A stretch of 34,933 nt of DNA, taken from NCBI GenBank assembly GCA_035288965.1, contig DATDYQ010000060.1:1-34933 (forward strand), read 5' to 3'. Position numbers and translations under genes: made by a program. Below the pieces are notes generated by a model that made no database searches, was not told the origin of the DNA, and worked only from the letters and a program-made list of their open reading frames with translations. Shown in pieces: positions 8,375 to 17,432 of the stretch (positions are counted from its first letter, which is position 1; the number at the start of each line of letters is the position of its first letter). The DNA is from DATDYQ01 sp035288965. Its GTDB lineage: Archaea > Nanobdellota > Nanobdellia > SCGC-AAA011-G17 > JAGVZF01.

Positions 8375-9154
8375 ATGTTATATAAAAAACAAGGTAATCC
8401 TGAAGCTGGTGATATTGTACTTTGTACAGTAAAAAAAATATTATTTCATTCTGTTTTCGTTTCTTTAGATGATTATGAAAATAAAGAAGGTATGATCCAC
8501 ATCTCAGAAATTTCTCCCGGAAGAATAAGAAATATACGTGATTTCGTAAAAGAAGGTAAAAAAATTGTATGTAAAATTCTAAAGGTTCATGAAGATAAAA
8601 ATCATATTGATTTATCATTAAGACGAGTTAATAATTCTGAAAGAATAGAAAAATCAAATGAAATAAAACAAGAATTAAAAGCAGAAAAATTATTGGAAAC
8701 TGTAGCTAAAAAGCTAAACAAATCAGTTCAGGAATTATATAAAGAAGTGGGAGAAAAAATAGTTCAGGAATATGGATCATTAAACATTGGATTTCAATCA
8801 ATTGCTTTAGAAAATACCGAAATTAAGGATCTTAAATTGCCTAAAAAAACAGAAGATATTTTTATAGAAATCATAAATGATAAGATTAAACCACCAGAAG
8901 TTAAGATATCATCCACAATAACAATACAATCTAATGATGGAAATGGGATTGAAATAATCAAAGAGATTTTACTCAAAATAAAAAAGGATAATACAGAAAT
9001 TACTTATATTGGAGCTCCGCGATACAAGTTAATATTAACTTCTACTGATTATAAAACCGCTGAAAAAGAAATGCTGGAAATAAAAGAAAAATTCTTATCA
9101 TTAACAAAACAAAAAAATTGTTTATCAACTTTTAATCGAGATGAAAAGAAATGA
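8375..9154 (+). CDS. aif2a: Translation initiation factor aIF2 subunit alpha
   Basis: aIF2-alpha is one of three subunits of the factor delivering initiator Met-tRNA to the small subunit. The 259-residue product has an N-terminal S1 domain (~10-85) with GDIVLCTVKKI, EGMIHISEISPGRIRNI and IDLSLRRVN. A helical middle follows, then a C-terminal alpha/beta domain (~175-250). Family length is about 260-275. It is separated from rps27e by one base and overlaps nop10 through ATGA (9151-9154). The S27e-aIF2alpha-Nop10 order is widely conserved in archaea. Confidence 0.95.
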   Translation: MLYKKQGNPEAGDIVLCTVKKILFHSVFVSLDDYENKEGMIHISEISPGRIRNIRDFVKEGKKIVCKILKVHEDKNHIDLSLRRVNNSERIEKSNEIKQELKAEKLLETVAKKLNKSVQELYKEVGEKIVQEYGSLNIGFQSIALENTEIKDLKLPKKTEDIFIEIINDKIKPPEVKISSTITIQSNDGNGIEIIKEILLKIKKDNTEITYIGAPRYKLILTSTDYKTAEKEMLEIKEKFLSLTKQKNCLSTFNRDEKK

Positions 9155-9315
9155 GTAAAGAAATCTTACATTGTCAAAAATGCAATGTTTATACATTAAA
9201 CAAAACTTGTCCAAAATGTTCTTCAGAAACATTTTCAAATATGCCGGCTAAATTCAGTATAGAAGATAGATATGGAAAATATAGAAGGATTTACAAAAAT
9301 GAAATGGAACATTAA
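9151..9315 (+). CDS. nop10: H/ACA ribonucleoprotein protein Nop10
   Basis: Nop10 is a core component of archaeal H/ACA RNPs, which guide pseudouridylation of rRNA. The 54-residue product has the zinc-ribbon pairs C8/C11 and C20/C23, then a PAKFSIEDRYGKYRRIYK segment matching the linear Nop10 region that contacts Cbf5. The usual length is 55-65. It begins in an ATGA overlap with aif2a and its 3' end overlaps the next gene's start. Confidence 0.94.
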   Translation: MSKEILHCQKCNVYTLNKTCPKCSSETFSNMPAKFSIEDRYGKYRRIYKNEMEH

Positions 9316-10078
9316 AAAAATTAAAAAAATAGATAATAAAAATCTTACAATAATTGAAGGTCTTCCTGGAATGGGCAATGTTGGAAAAATAGCTCTAGAT
9401 TTCATGGTAGATAATTTAAAAGCCGAAAAAGTTTTGGAAATTTACTCTCATTCCTTTCCACATTGTGTATTTGTAGAAGAAAACAATATGATAGAACTTC
9501 CAATGATAAGATTCTATCAAAAAAAACTAAAGGAAAAAACAATATTATTGATAGGTGGAGATATCCAGCCATTAGACGAACAATCTTGTTATGAATTCTG
9601 TGATTTAGTTTTGGATATAGCACAAGAACATAAAGTTAAAGAAATTATAACTCTTGGTGGGATTGGCTTGCAACAGATTCCAAAAGAACCTAAGGTTTTC
9701 ATCTCAGGGAATGATAAAAATTTAATAAGAAAATATACTTCAAAATCTACAGATAAAAATATTCATGGAGTTGTTGGTCCAATTATTGGTGTTTCTGGAT
9801 TGCTTTTGGGCTTAGCCCAACAAAGAAATATCCCGGCAATTACTTTATTGGCAGAAACATTTGGTCATCCAACATTTCTTGGAATTGCAGGATCACATGA
9901 AATATTAAAAGTTTTAGATGAAAAATTAAATTTAAAACTGGATTTAAAATCATTAAACAAAGAGGTTAAAAATTTTGAAACAGAGATAAAAAAAGCAGAT
10001 AATTTAACAAAGATAATACAAAAATCAAGAATAAGAAAAAAATCTTCTGAAGAAGGAGATATTAGTTATATAGGTTAA
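9299..10078 (+). CDS. PAC2 family protein (proteasome-assembly-chaperone-like)
   Basis: The PAC2/PbaB family is related to eukaryotic proteasome assembly chaperone 2; the archaeal member at this locus is conserved but its role is not settled. The sequence shows IIEGLPGMGNVGKIALDFM near the N-terminus, GGDIQPL, TLGGIG, GVVGPIIGVSGLLLGLAQ and a charged C-terminal coiled coil (~210-250). I prefer ATG 9299 (259 residues) because AGGA lies about 9 bases upstream and the family normally begins near MKW. ATG 9272 would add nine residues. The gene overlaps nop10 by 17 bases and converges on EndoQ, sharing a TTAA stop overlap (10075-10078). Confidence 0.88.
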   Translation: MKWNIKKIKKIDNKNLTIIEGLPGMGNVGKIALDFMVDNLKAEKVLEIYSHSFPHCVFVEENNMIELPMIRFYQKKLKEKTILLIGGDIQPLDEQSCYEFCDLVLDIAQEHKVKEIITLGGIGLQQIPKEPKVFISGNDKNLIRKYTSKSTDKNIHGVVGPIIGVSGLLLGLAQQRNIPAITLLAETFGHPTFLGIAGSHEILKVLDEKLNLKLDLKSLNKEVKNFETEIKKADNLTKIIQKSRIRKKSSEEGDISYIG

Positions 10079-11307
10079 AATTCAGATAAGCTTTTTTGCT
10101 TTACTATTCTTTCATTATCATTCAATAATACTTTGCCATAAACTCCATCATATCCTGGTTCTATTTTTAGTTTACCTTCTTTATTTTTAATTATAACATT
10201 AGCTAGTCTTTCATCAACAACTTTTATTAGATTATTATAAGGAACATTTAGCAAAATGTTGAATTCTGAATTAAAATTATCTATCATTTTATTATAAATT
10301 GCCCAAACGTTCTTTGAGCTTAACTGTTTAATATCATACACTATAGCTATCAATTCTGTTAGTGGAATTAATTTTGTAAAGGGTTTAGCATCTTCAGGCA
10401 TATATCCTTCTTCTCTATCTGCCAGTTCATCCACCCTATTTTGAACCCCTATTGTTAATAATTTTTTACATTTTGGACATATTTTGTTTATTTTATTCGC
10501 ATCTTTCGGATCAAAAGAAACTCCACAATTTCTATGTCCATCAAAATGATATTTTCCATATTCAGGATATGTCTCTATTGTTTCCAATTTTTTATTTCTA
10601 ATCGCGTTTATTATCTCTTTAAATTTTAATTCACAATCAAATATTGTAGCTTCTCTTCCTAAACGCCAAGGCCAAAAACTGTGTATATCTGCAAAACTAA
10701 CTAAAGAATATTTATCTAAGGAAGAAACTCTCCAGTTCATTTCAGGATCACTTGACATTCCTGTTTCAATTGCATGAATAAACTTACTTTTTTCTTTAAA
10801 ACATTCTTCAATGGAATTAAATCCAGACTTACTTCCAAGAATACCAAACCAAGGCGTCCATGCATGTGCAGGAATTATCTCAATATCTTTATTAATCCCC
10901 ATCATCATCTCAACTAATTCAATAGCCGAAAATCCAAATATTGGTCTTCCATCATAATCCATTCTTCCTTTTTTACCTAAAGCTTCGATAATTTGATCAG
11001 CAACTTCCAAATTTGGCGCCAATATAACAAAATGAACTCTTCTTCCCTTTCCATCCTGTGTATACATCAAAGAAATTTCAGTTTGCAAAACAAAAGGAAA
11101 ATTCGTTTTACTCCAAAGAATTCCATTTTCATCCTCTTTTAATTTCTCTTTAATATCTAAAATCCACTTAGGATGTTGAAAATCCCCTGTTCCAATAACA
11201 TTTAATCCCTTTATTCTTGCCCATTTTTCAAGATTCTCGAAAGTTATATCTTTACTACAGGCTCGAGCATACTTGCTATGTATATGAAAATCAGCTATTA
11301 AATTCAT
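10075..11307 (-). CDS. endoQ: Endonuclease Q (EndoQ), PHP-domain deaminated-base nuclease
   Basis: EndoQ cleaves DNA 5' of hypoxanthine, uracil and other damaged bases in archaea. The 410-residue protein opens with the PHP metal motif DFHIHSKYA (His8, His10), then GTGDFQHP, the metal-site region PAHAWTPWFG and FADIHSFWPWRLGRE. A small zinc-binding segment (HRNCGVSF and CPKC, ~265-285) and a VDELADREEGYMP stretch follow, as in Thermococcus EndoQ (about 420 residues). It is the last gene of a minus-strand unit starting near 16004, only 3 bases after a lipoprotein gene. Its stop interlocks with the PAC2 stop. Confidence 0.9.
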   Translation of the reverse strand: MNLIADFHIHSKYARACSKDITFENLEKWARIKGLNVIGTGDFQHPKWILDIKEKLKEDENGILWSKTNFPFVLQTEISLMYTQDGKGRRVHFVILAPNLEVADQIIEALGKKGRMDYDGRPIFGFSAIELVEMMMGINKDIEIIPAHAWTPWFGILGSKSGFNSIEECFKEKSKFIHAIETGMSSDPEMNWRVSSLDKYSLVSFADIHSFWPWRLGREATIFDCELKFKEIINAIRNKKLETIETYPEYGKYHFDGHRNCGVSFDPKDANKINKICPKCKKLLTIGVQNRVDELADREEGYMPEDAKPFTKLIPLTELIAIVYDIKQLSSKNVWAIYNKMIDNFNSEFNILLNVPYNNLIKVVDERLANVIIKNKEGKLKIEPGYDGVYGKVLLNDNERIVKQKSLSEF

Positions 11308-11310
11308 TAA

Positions 11311-12234
11311 TTAAACATTAGTCTGAAAGATTTTAAAGCTTTTGCTTGCCGAATCTATATATCTGTAACTTAACTCTATAGCAACCTTTTCTTCAAAATT
11401 ACTTCCTGTTCCTTGTACAGCTTGTTGGCATGTTAATAATTTTATTCCATTATCTAGTCTAATATCCCCTTCACTTGATGTTGCACCCAAAAATCTGCAT
11501 TTCACATCTTCTGGAATAATTTTAACGTGAATTATATTTTCACTATCAGCTCTTTTTATAGCATCATCTAAATCACTGCATATTGAATCTTCTTTATACA
11601 CTTTTCCTATTCCTTTATTTTCAATATTCATATTAAATAAAACTATATCAGCCCCTCTAAATTCTTGCTTAAAACTAGTTACCTGTATTGGTCCTGAGGA
11701 AACACTTCCTTTAACAACCTTCTCTCCTTCAATTGTACAAACTTGGTCTCCTTTTCCTTCTTCTATAGAAACAGAACTTACACACGCTTTAATTTGAGCA
11801 TATGTAGTATAAGGATAACATACTTTGGCTTTTAAATTAAAATCTTCTTCATTACTTATTTTTTGTGTATATTTCATAACGCCAAAATCCACTTGTTGCT
11901 CTCCCCCTTGTGTATTAAATTGATCAACACCATATAAAACTCCCTCTGTTGGTTTGTATTGATCATTCAATCCAAATATAGGTCTATTAACTCCGAATAA
12001 TTGAACTTCAACTAATCCCGAATCAACGTTAAATTCCCCGTTATTTACTAAAGTTATTTTAACTGGAACTTCTTGATCCTCATTAAACTGGCTTGGTGGT
12101 GCATTTGGACTAAACCCTGCATCTATACCTTTTATTCCCCCAATAAAAGGTCCGCTGCCTTCCTGTTGTTGTTTACATCCGAAAATAACTAACAAAGAAA
12201 TTGTGAGTAGAACTAATAAGATTTTTTTATGCAT
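11311..12234 (-). CDS. Predicted lipoprotein of unknown function (envelope cluster gene 4)
   Basis: I do not recognise the family. The N-terminus (KK followed by ~14 hydrophobic residues, then IFGC) is a lipoprotein-type signal with Cys20 as the lipidation site. A Gln/Gly linker follows, then a beta-rich domain with VPVKITLVNNGEFNVDSG, resembling a CARDB-like Ig fold (~45-130) and a second similar domain (~180-300). Six or more cysteines after residue 130 may form disulfides. Start choice: GGAGG lies 6 bases before ATG 12234, whereas ATG 12240 abuts it. It is 15 bases downstream of the previous lipoprotein gene and 3 bases upstream of EndoQ. Confidence 0.82.
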   Translation of the reverse strand: MHKKILLVLLTISLLVIFGCKQQQEGSGPFIGGIKGIDAGFSPNAPPSQFNEDQEVPVKITLVNNGEFNVDSGLVEVQLFGVNRPIFGLNDQYKPTEGVLYGVDQFNTQGGEQQVDFGVMKYTQKISNEEDFNLKAKVCYPYTTYAQIKACVSSVSIEEGKGDQVCTIEGEKVVKGSVSSGPIQVTSFKQEFRGADIVLFNMNIENKGIGKVYKEDSICSDLDDAIKRADSENIIHVKIIPEDVKCRFLGATSSEGDIRLDNGIKLLTCQQAVQGTGSNFEEKVAIELSYRYIDSASKSFKIFQTNV

Positions 12235-12249
12235 TTTCATCCTCCTTTT

Positions 12250-13293
12250 TTATTCTTTGAATGCAATACTACTTGACTTCAAATTTATCTTACATCCATA
12301 ATCATACTGTATATTAATCTTTTCATTTGGGTCATCTGTTTGTATATCAAACTTGTTAGGGTTAGATTTATTAGGAACTACGCATTTAATAGCTTTTTGG
12401 TTTTTATTTGATTTATCTTCATCCAAACTGCAATCTTTTTCTCCATCAATTGTGAACTCATTATTCCTAAATGTTATTTGAATATTTGGGAAAAATTTAT
12501 CCAGTTTTTTTCCTTCTAAGCTATCTGTAAATACACTTGTGTCTTCTGGTGGGATTATATCACAATCACCTTCATTTATAATAAATTCAATAACAACTGA
12601 ATCCACTTCCTTATTTGAATCTTCATCATTAAATTTAATCTTAAAATTGTTTATCGCGGTTTTTGCTTCCATATCTTCTGCTATCTCTTCTACAAATTTT
12701 GCATTAGTACTATATCCCGCACCGTTTGATATTATTGTAACCGGATTATTTATTTTTCCTTTTACATCTTTGCAGATTTGATTTATATCATCACTTAAAT
12801 CTTTTATTAAACAAATATTATCAGATTGTATACTTCCTTCTTTTTCATATCTTAATTCACCAAATACCAATAAGCTAGTATCAAAAAAATTTACATTTTC
12901 TGTATTGGAATTAGATAGTGTTTCGCTGCTTGTTTTTTTATCTCCACTTAATCCTACTACATCAAATGTTCCTTCTCCGTATTTTTGCTCTACTCCCCCA
13001 TATTTATCCCCTGCGGGAAATGTCCATATTTTATATTTTCCTTCTAAGTTTTTACCCACCAAGTTATTTACTATTATCTTGAAATTAAGTTCCTGTGAGG
13101 AAATTTTTAGAATATCTTCAGGTGATGGGCTCATTAATAATTGAAATTCTGCACCTGGAGTTATTTTTGTATTTAAAACTCTACTATTATATAAATCTGG
13201 ATTTGGTCTAGTAACAATGCTACAAGATGTAACAAATAACAAGATAATCATTAACATTAAAAATTTAAACTGCGACACTTTTACATCCCCCAT
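12250..13293 (-). CDS. Predicted lipoprotein of unknown function (envelope cluster gene 3)
   Basis: This protein of up to 347 residues has a hydrophobic N-terminal signal ending in FVTSC (Cys24), a lipobox-like site. The mature part is acidic and beta-rich, with paired cysteines late in the chain (such as GDCDII, DCSLDED and a terminal YGCKINL). The family is unrecognised. The ATG at 13293 overlaps the upstream gene by 29 bases. GTG 13278, with GGGGG about 8 bases upstream, is a credible shorter start. Position and signal type suggest it acts outside the membrane with its neighbours. Confidence 0.8.
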   Translation of the reverse strand: MGDVKVSQFKFLMLMIILLFVTSCSIVTRPNPDLYNSRVLNTKITPGAEFQLLMSPSPEDILKISSQELNFKIIVNNLVGKNLEGKYKIWTFPAGDKYGGVEQKYGEGTFDVVGLSGDKKTSSETLSNSNTENVNFFDTSLLVFGELRYEKEGSIQSDNICLIKDLSDDINQICKDVKGKINNPVTIISNGAGYSTNAKFVEEIAEDMEAKTAINNFKIKFNDEDSNKEVDSVVIEFIINEGDCDIIPPEDTSVFTDSLEGKKLDKFFPNIQITFRNNEFTIDGEKDCSLDEDKSNKNQKAIKCVVPNKSNPNKFDIQTDDPNEKINIQYDYGCKINLKSSSIAFKE

Positions 13294-14809
13294 CTATCCA
13301 TTTACATGTTATCTTGGTAGCACATTCCTGTTCAGTAAATTCTTTACAAACATCTCCTTTCTCTATTTTTTGTGGAATTACATCAGCTATAAATCCTTTA
13401 TTTACTTCATATTCATAATCTGCTTTTGCAATAAACTGCCTCTTAGTTATGTGTTGAAATTCTTCTTCATTTAGATTAAATCTAAAATAACACGTGGCTT
13501 CTATTTTTCTTTTAAAATTTTCAATACAATCATCATATCCCAAAACTATTCCAGATAAACCAGGCGTACATTCTCTATTATGCAATTCTTTAAAGGCCTC
13601 TGTTAATCTGTAAACTTTATATCCTTCTCTTTCATTACTATCATGATCAAAAGTAAGATCACATAATTTAGGATCCTTATCTTCCAATTGAACAAATCCT
13701 GGCACTTCTAAGGTTCCTGTATTTATCTTATTTAAATTTCCTGTAAATGGATCGCTTTCTTCAAACACTAATTTTATTCGATAATTTCTTCGTTCAGTAA
13801 ATGGCATGCTTACAAAGTGTGCAAATGTCAATTTTATCGCTGAATTATATTGCAATAAGCTTTTTGTTGTAACTTTTCCATCCAATCCCTTAACAATATC
13901 AGGTCCACTTAAATCATTAATCTCATCTCTATTATTTTCAATAACAAATAAAGGTTCCCATATAGTTTCAGAATCACTTATATACCTTAATCCAGCTTTT
14001 CCACTTACCGTTTTAATTTCTTCATTACCGAAAGATCCTGCTTTAATTCCATCTACAAATATACATTGTAAACTAAATCGAAATTCTTCATCAGATGGTA
14101 TTTCAATATACTCCCCATCTTCAATCAGATTATTTGAAACCTTTACTGGTCCTTTATAATCTTCCATCCTGCAATTTAATGTTGCTCTTGATGGTCTAGC
14201 AAGATTATAAGCAACAGCGTTAACTATAACTCCTATACTCTCATCAGGCATATATCTTATTTGATCTTTTTCAACCTCTTTTATCTCAACATATCGATTG
14301 ATATCGGAATCCTTAGAGGAAGATATACTAGGATTCAATACATCTGAAAATCCAACTTTAGCACTTCTGTAAAATGTAGATAATCCTAACTTCGCTAGTG
14401 GTCCTGGTAAATTATCCAATAACTGTGCTCCCCTCTCCAAAAATGCGTCTCCAGTTCCAGCCCTTACAATATTAACTATTGAAAATATAATCAAATAAGC
14501 TATATACAATCCAATAAACAAAGCGAGTAATAATATTATAGATTTAAGTAAAAATCTGGGAATTTTTACAGCCTGTCTTGGAAACCATAATAATGCATCC
14601 CTTATAGAATGACTTTCAACAGTTTGCCCAACTTTCTGTGCACCCCTATAAGTTAACTTGGCCCCTTTCACAGATTCTGATCCAATTTCTTTTATATTCT
14701 TTCCAAGAGCCCCCGCACCTTCAGACAAGCTTCTAGCAGTAGCCTCTCTCCATCTTTGCATTGATTTTTTATCATCTGCAACACCCTTTACAGAACTTCC
14801 ATTAGCCAT
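13265..14809 (-). CDS. Membrane-anchored protein of unknown function (envelope cluster gene 2)
   Basis: This product of about 514 residues starts with a soluble, charged ~80-residue segment, then one transmembrane helix (~90-112, SIILLLALFIGLYIAYLIIF). A large extracytoplasmic region of about 390 residues follows, with scattered cysteines and a Cys-rich end (CKEFTEQECATKITCKW). No known domain is recognised. Start: ATG 14809 is preceded by GAGGT with 5 bases between; the alternative TTG 14815 lacks such a site. It lies 13 bases after gene 1 and overlaps gene 3. A soluble N-terminus facing the cytoplasm is inferred from the positive charge before the helix. Confidence 0.82.
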   Translation of the reverse strand: MANGSSVKGVADDKKSMQRWREATARSLSEGAGALGKNIKEIGSESVKGAKLTYRGAQKVGQTVESHSIRDALLWFPRQAVKIPRFLLKSIILLLALFIGLYIAYLIIFSIVNIVRAGTGDAFLERGAQLLDNLPGPLAKLGLSTFYRSAKVGFSDVLNPSISSSKDSDINRYVEIKEVEKDQIRYMPDESIGVIVNAVAYNLARPSRATLNCRMEDYKGPVKVSNNLIEDGEYIEIPSDEEFRFSLQCIFVDGIKAGSFGNEEIKTVSGKAGLRYISDSETIWEPLFVIENNRDEINDLSGPDIVKGLDGKVTTKSLLQYNSAIKLTFAHFVSMPFTERRNYRIKLVFEESDPFTGNLNKINTGTLEVPGFVQLEDKDPKLCDLTFDHDSNEREGYKVYRLTEAFKELHNRECTPGLSGIVLGYDDCIENFKRKIEATCYFRFNLNEEEFQHITKRQFIAKADYEYEVNKGFIADVIPQKIEKGDVCKEFTEQECATKITCKWIDGGCKSVAV

Positions 14810-14822
14810 AAACAACCTCTTT

Positions 14823-16004
14823 TTATATTAAGTCTATTCTTAAACTGTTAACATCAAACTCATTTTCAGGAACGATCTTTATTAAATTTTCACTCTCTAA
14901 CACTAAATCGCTTATATCTTTCTCATAAAAGTTTTCATCAGTGTTTATATGTATTGTAAACTGATTTATGAAGATTGTACCTTTCTTTACTTCATTGCCT
15001 GGGCCTAAGCTTACTCTTAAAACAACATTCTTTTCATCACCTTTTATTTTATCATAATCATCACTATCTATTGAAAAGAAATATGTAGCAAACATTTTTG
15101 TTTTTAATTGATTATAAATTTTAATTTCATTTATTAAATAATCTCCACTATCAATTGTAAATCCTAATTCATTATTTCCCTCATTTAATAATCCTGGATT
15201 AAAATCTGTGTTTCTCTCTCCACTTTGGCATTTTACATTCTCTGTTCCTATCGTATTTTCATTCAACATTATCTTCAATATTGTATCTTCATCTTTTGCG
15301 CTATTACAATACAAGAAATATCTTAATGTGCTTCTCTCAACATTGTTTTTTTCAGATTTAGTTACTGTAAATGTTCTCGTTTCTTTACTGTTAACTTTTT
15401 TAAATTCCTCTTTTAATTTTATTTCACTTAACGAATATTGATTTTTCATCCAGAATAATATTCCTGGATTATTTGTATAAAATTTTAATTCGTTCCTATT
15501 ATTAACAAAACTTATCGGAAGTTCAATGACCCTCGAACCAGCAACAACCAGCTTTTCATTAAATATAACATTTCCATTTATTTCTATAATCAAAGTTCCT
15601 CTGGGTTCTGTAACTGAAAAACTTAATACTAATCTGTTTAAATTAGATAAATCATTAACATTAAAAACAAGATTCTGGTTCTGTCCCCCAAATAAACCCC
15701 GGCTAATGTACAAAGAATTTGCCAACGTGGTTATTTCTGGTTCAATCTTAACATAAACATTCACAGGATTTATATCATGCTTTAAAACGCCATTTTCTAT
15801 TGGATAAACCGTTCCTGGACTTTCCAACAAAAGAGTCTTTACTCCATTCCCATTAACTCCAGGTGTTCCTTCGTTATCTGTCTGATTAAGTAAACTTTCT
15901 CTCTCGGCAGGGGGTAATAACAAGACATATAAAACAATAAGTAAAGCTAAAATTACCAAAAATGTTACAACTCCCTGAACGTCATCTACTCCTCTTTTCT
16001 TCAT
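14823..16004 (-). CDS. N-terminally anchored beta-rich surface protein (envelope cluster gene 1)
   Basis: This 393-residue protein begins MKKRG-VDDVQG followed by a long hydrophobic helix (~11-30, VVTFLVILALLIVLYVLLLP). That could be a simple anchor or a class III (pilin-like) signal cut after Arg-Gly. A prepilin peptidase gene lies at 19787, but no link is shown. The rest looks like tandem beta-sandwich domains with Asn-rich turns (LVFNVNDLSNLNRLVLSFSV, later NEGNNELGF). GTGAT lies 4 bases before the ATG. It is the first gene of the five-gene minus unit and is divergent from Pelota across only 53 bases. Function is unknown. Confidence 0.82.
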   Translation of the reverse strand: MKKRGVDDVQGVVTFLVILALLIVLYVLLLPPAERESLLNQTDNEGTPGVNGNGVKTLLLESPGTVYPIENGVLKHDINPVNVYVKIEPEITTLANSLYISRGLFGGQNQNLVFNVNDLSNLNRLVLSFSVTEPRGTLIIEINGNVIFNEKLVVAGSRVIELPISFVNNRNELKFYTNNPGILFWMKNQYSLSEIKLKEEFKKVNSKETRTFTVTKSEKNNVERSTLRYFLYCNSAKDEDTILKIMLNENTIGTENVKCQSGERNTDFNPGLLNEGNNELGFTIDSGDYLINEIKIYNQLKTKMFATYFFSIDSDDYDKIKGDEKNVVLRVSLGPGNEVKKGTIFINQFTIHINTDENFYEKDISDLVLESENLIKIVPENEFDVNSLRIDLI

Positions 16005-16057
16005 AAAATCACTTTTAATAAATAACTTTATTAATTTATAAGGTTTTCTATAAATCT

Positions 16058-17125
16058 ATGAAGATATTAAAGCAGGATTTAAAGAAGAATATTATAACAA
16101 TAAAGGTAGAAAATCTTGATGATTTGTGGTTTTTAGCCAATTTAATAGATAAAAATGATATTATTAGCGGTAAAACTACTAGAAAAATTAAAATAGGATC
16201 TGAAGTTGATCGTTCATCTTCTATCGTTAAAAAAACAGTTTTCTTAAAAATTCAAACGGAAAAAATAGAGTTTTCTAAACATTCCGATTCATTAAGAATT
16301 CTTGGAAAAATAATAGAATCTCCTGATGATATCCCAAAAGGATCTTTTCATTCATTTGATTTAGAAGAAAATTCAGTAATCACAATAGAAAAAGAAAAAT
16401 GGTTAAACTTTCAAATTCAAAGATTAAAACAAGCTTCCCAAATTCCTTCATCTAAAGTTTTGATTATTGCCATGGATAGAGATGAAGTAACTTTCGCATT
16501 ATTAAAAAACTATGGTTTTGATATTTTAACAGAAATAAAAGGAGAAGTTGAAAAGAAAGGGTATGTTGAAAAAAAAGAATCTAGTTTTTACCAAGATATA
16601 TTAACTATTCTTGAAGATTATGTTAAACGTTATTCTATTAATAGTATAATTATCGCTTCTCCTGCTTTTTGGAAAGAAGATTTTTATAAAATTGTTAAGA
16701 AAAAATCTATTGATATCTCTAAAAAAATTACACTTGCTACGTGCAATTCTACTGGAACAAATGGCATTAATGAAATTCTAAAAAGAGAAGAAATAAAAAC
16801 AGTATTAAAAAATGATAGGACTAATTTTGAAATTAACTTAGTAGATGAATTACTAAAAGAAATATCTAAAGATAATCTAGCTGTTTATGGAATAAAAGAA
16901 GTAAAGGATGCTGCAAATCTCGGGGCTGTTAAAACATTATTAATTACTGATTCTCTAATCCAAGAATTTAGACAAGAAGACAAATTTCATGAACTTAATT
17001 CAATAATGCATCAAGTTGAAAAAGCAAAGGGAGAAATTCATATTATCTCGTCAGAAAACGAAGCAGGGGATAAACTTAATGGATTAACTGGAATAGCTGC
17101 TATTTTACGTTACAAATTGTATTAA
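16058..17125 (+). CDS. pelA: Pelota/Dom34 homologue, mRNA surveillance ribosome rescue factor
   Basis: Archaeal Pelota, with aEF1A, rescues ribosomes stalled on defective mRNA. The 355-residue product has the usual length and order: an Sm-like N-domain (~1-125: TIKVENLDDLWFLANLI, GSFHSFDLEE), a central eRF1-like domain (~130-260: VLIIAMDRDEVTFALL, IIASPAF) and an L7Ae-like C-domain (~265-355: VYGIKEVKDAANLGAVKTLL, LNGLTGIAAILRYKL). It lacks the GGQ motif of release factors, as expected for Pelota. The promoter region (53 bases) is shared with the divergent envelope cluster. Its stop interlocks with the AbrB gene stop (TTAA 17122-17125). Confidence 0.95.
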   Translation: MKILKQDLKKNIITIKVENLDDLWFLANLIDKNDIISGKTTRKIKIGSEVDRSSSIVKKTVFLKIQTEKIEFSKHSDSLRILGKIIESPDDIPKGSFHSFDLEENSVITIEKEKWLNFQIQRLKQASQIPSSKVLIIAMDRDEVTFALLKNYGFDILTEIKGEVEKKGYVEKKESSFYQDILTILEDYVKRYSINSIIIASPAFWKEDFYKIVKKKSIDISKKITLATCNSTGTNGINEILKREEIKTVLKNDRTNFEINLVDELLKEISKDNLAVYGIKEVKDAANLGAVKTLLITDSLIQEFRQEDKFHELNSIMHQVEKAKGEIHIISSENEAGDKLNGLTGIAAILRYKLY

Positions 17126-17430
17126 GTTTTAGTAACTAATTTTATTCCATCCAATTCTGGTCTTAAAGTTATCTCTTCACCTTTCTTTAATTTATAATTT
17201 TTGGCAACTTCATTTGGAAATCTAACTCCCAATCCTGCTCCAATCTTTATTATTTTAACTTCCTTGCTCATTTGTTCACGTAAAGAACCAATAGCAATTT
17301 TAAGTTTATTTTTATCAGTTATATTAAATCCACATTTCTTACAATGTAGAGATTCAACTTCGATACCATAACCTACATCAAACTTTACTTTTTTTAAATT
17401 AAACTTACATTGTGGACATATCTTAACCAT
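17122..17430 (-). CDS. Zn-ribbon plus AbrB/MazE-like DNA-binding protein, candidate antitoxin
   Basis: The 102-residue product has an N-terminal zinc ribbon (Cys5, Cys8, Cys30, Cys33) and a C-terminal swapped-hairpin AbrB/SpoVT domain (~57-100: IKIGAGLGVRFPNEVAKNYKL, then KKGEEITLRPELDGIKLV). GGAGGT lies 4 bases before ATG 17430 and overlaps the stop of the upstream small gene, a coupled arrangement typical of toxin-antitoxin pairs. An in-frame TTG at 17442 is less likely. A zinc ribbon fused to AbrB is also seen in archaeal transcription regulators, so a stand-alone regulator is possible. Confidence 0.82.
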   Translation of the reverse strand: MVKICPQCKFNLKKVKFDVGYGIEVESLHCKKCGFNITDKNKLKIAIGSLREQMSKEVKIIKIGAGLGVRFPNEVAKNYKLKKGEEITLRPELDGIKLVTKT

Positions 17431-17432
17431 TT

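Noticed and set aside
8169..8618. Minus-strand 149-codon open frame
   Set aside because: It is antisense to rps27e and aif2a, both of which are certain genes.
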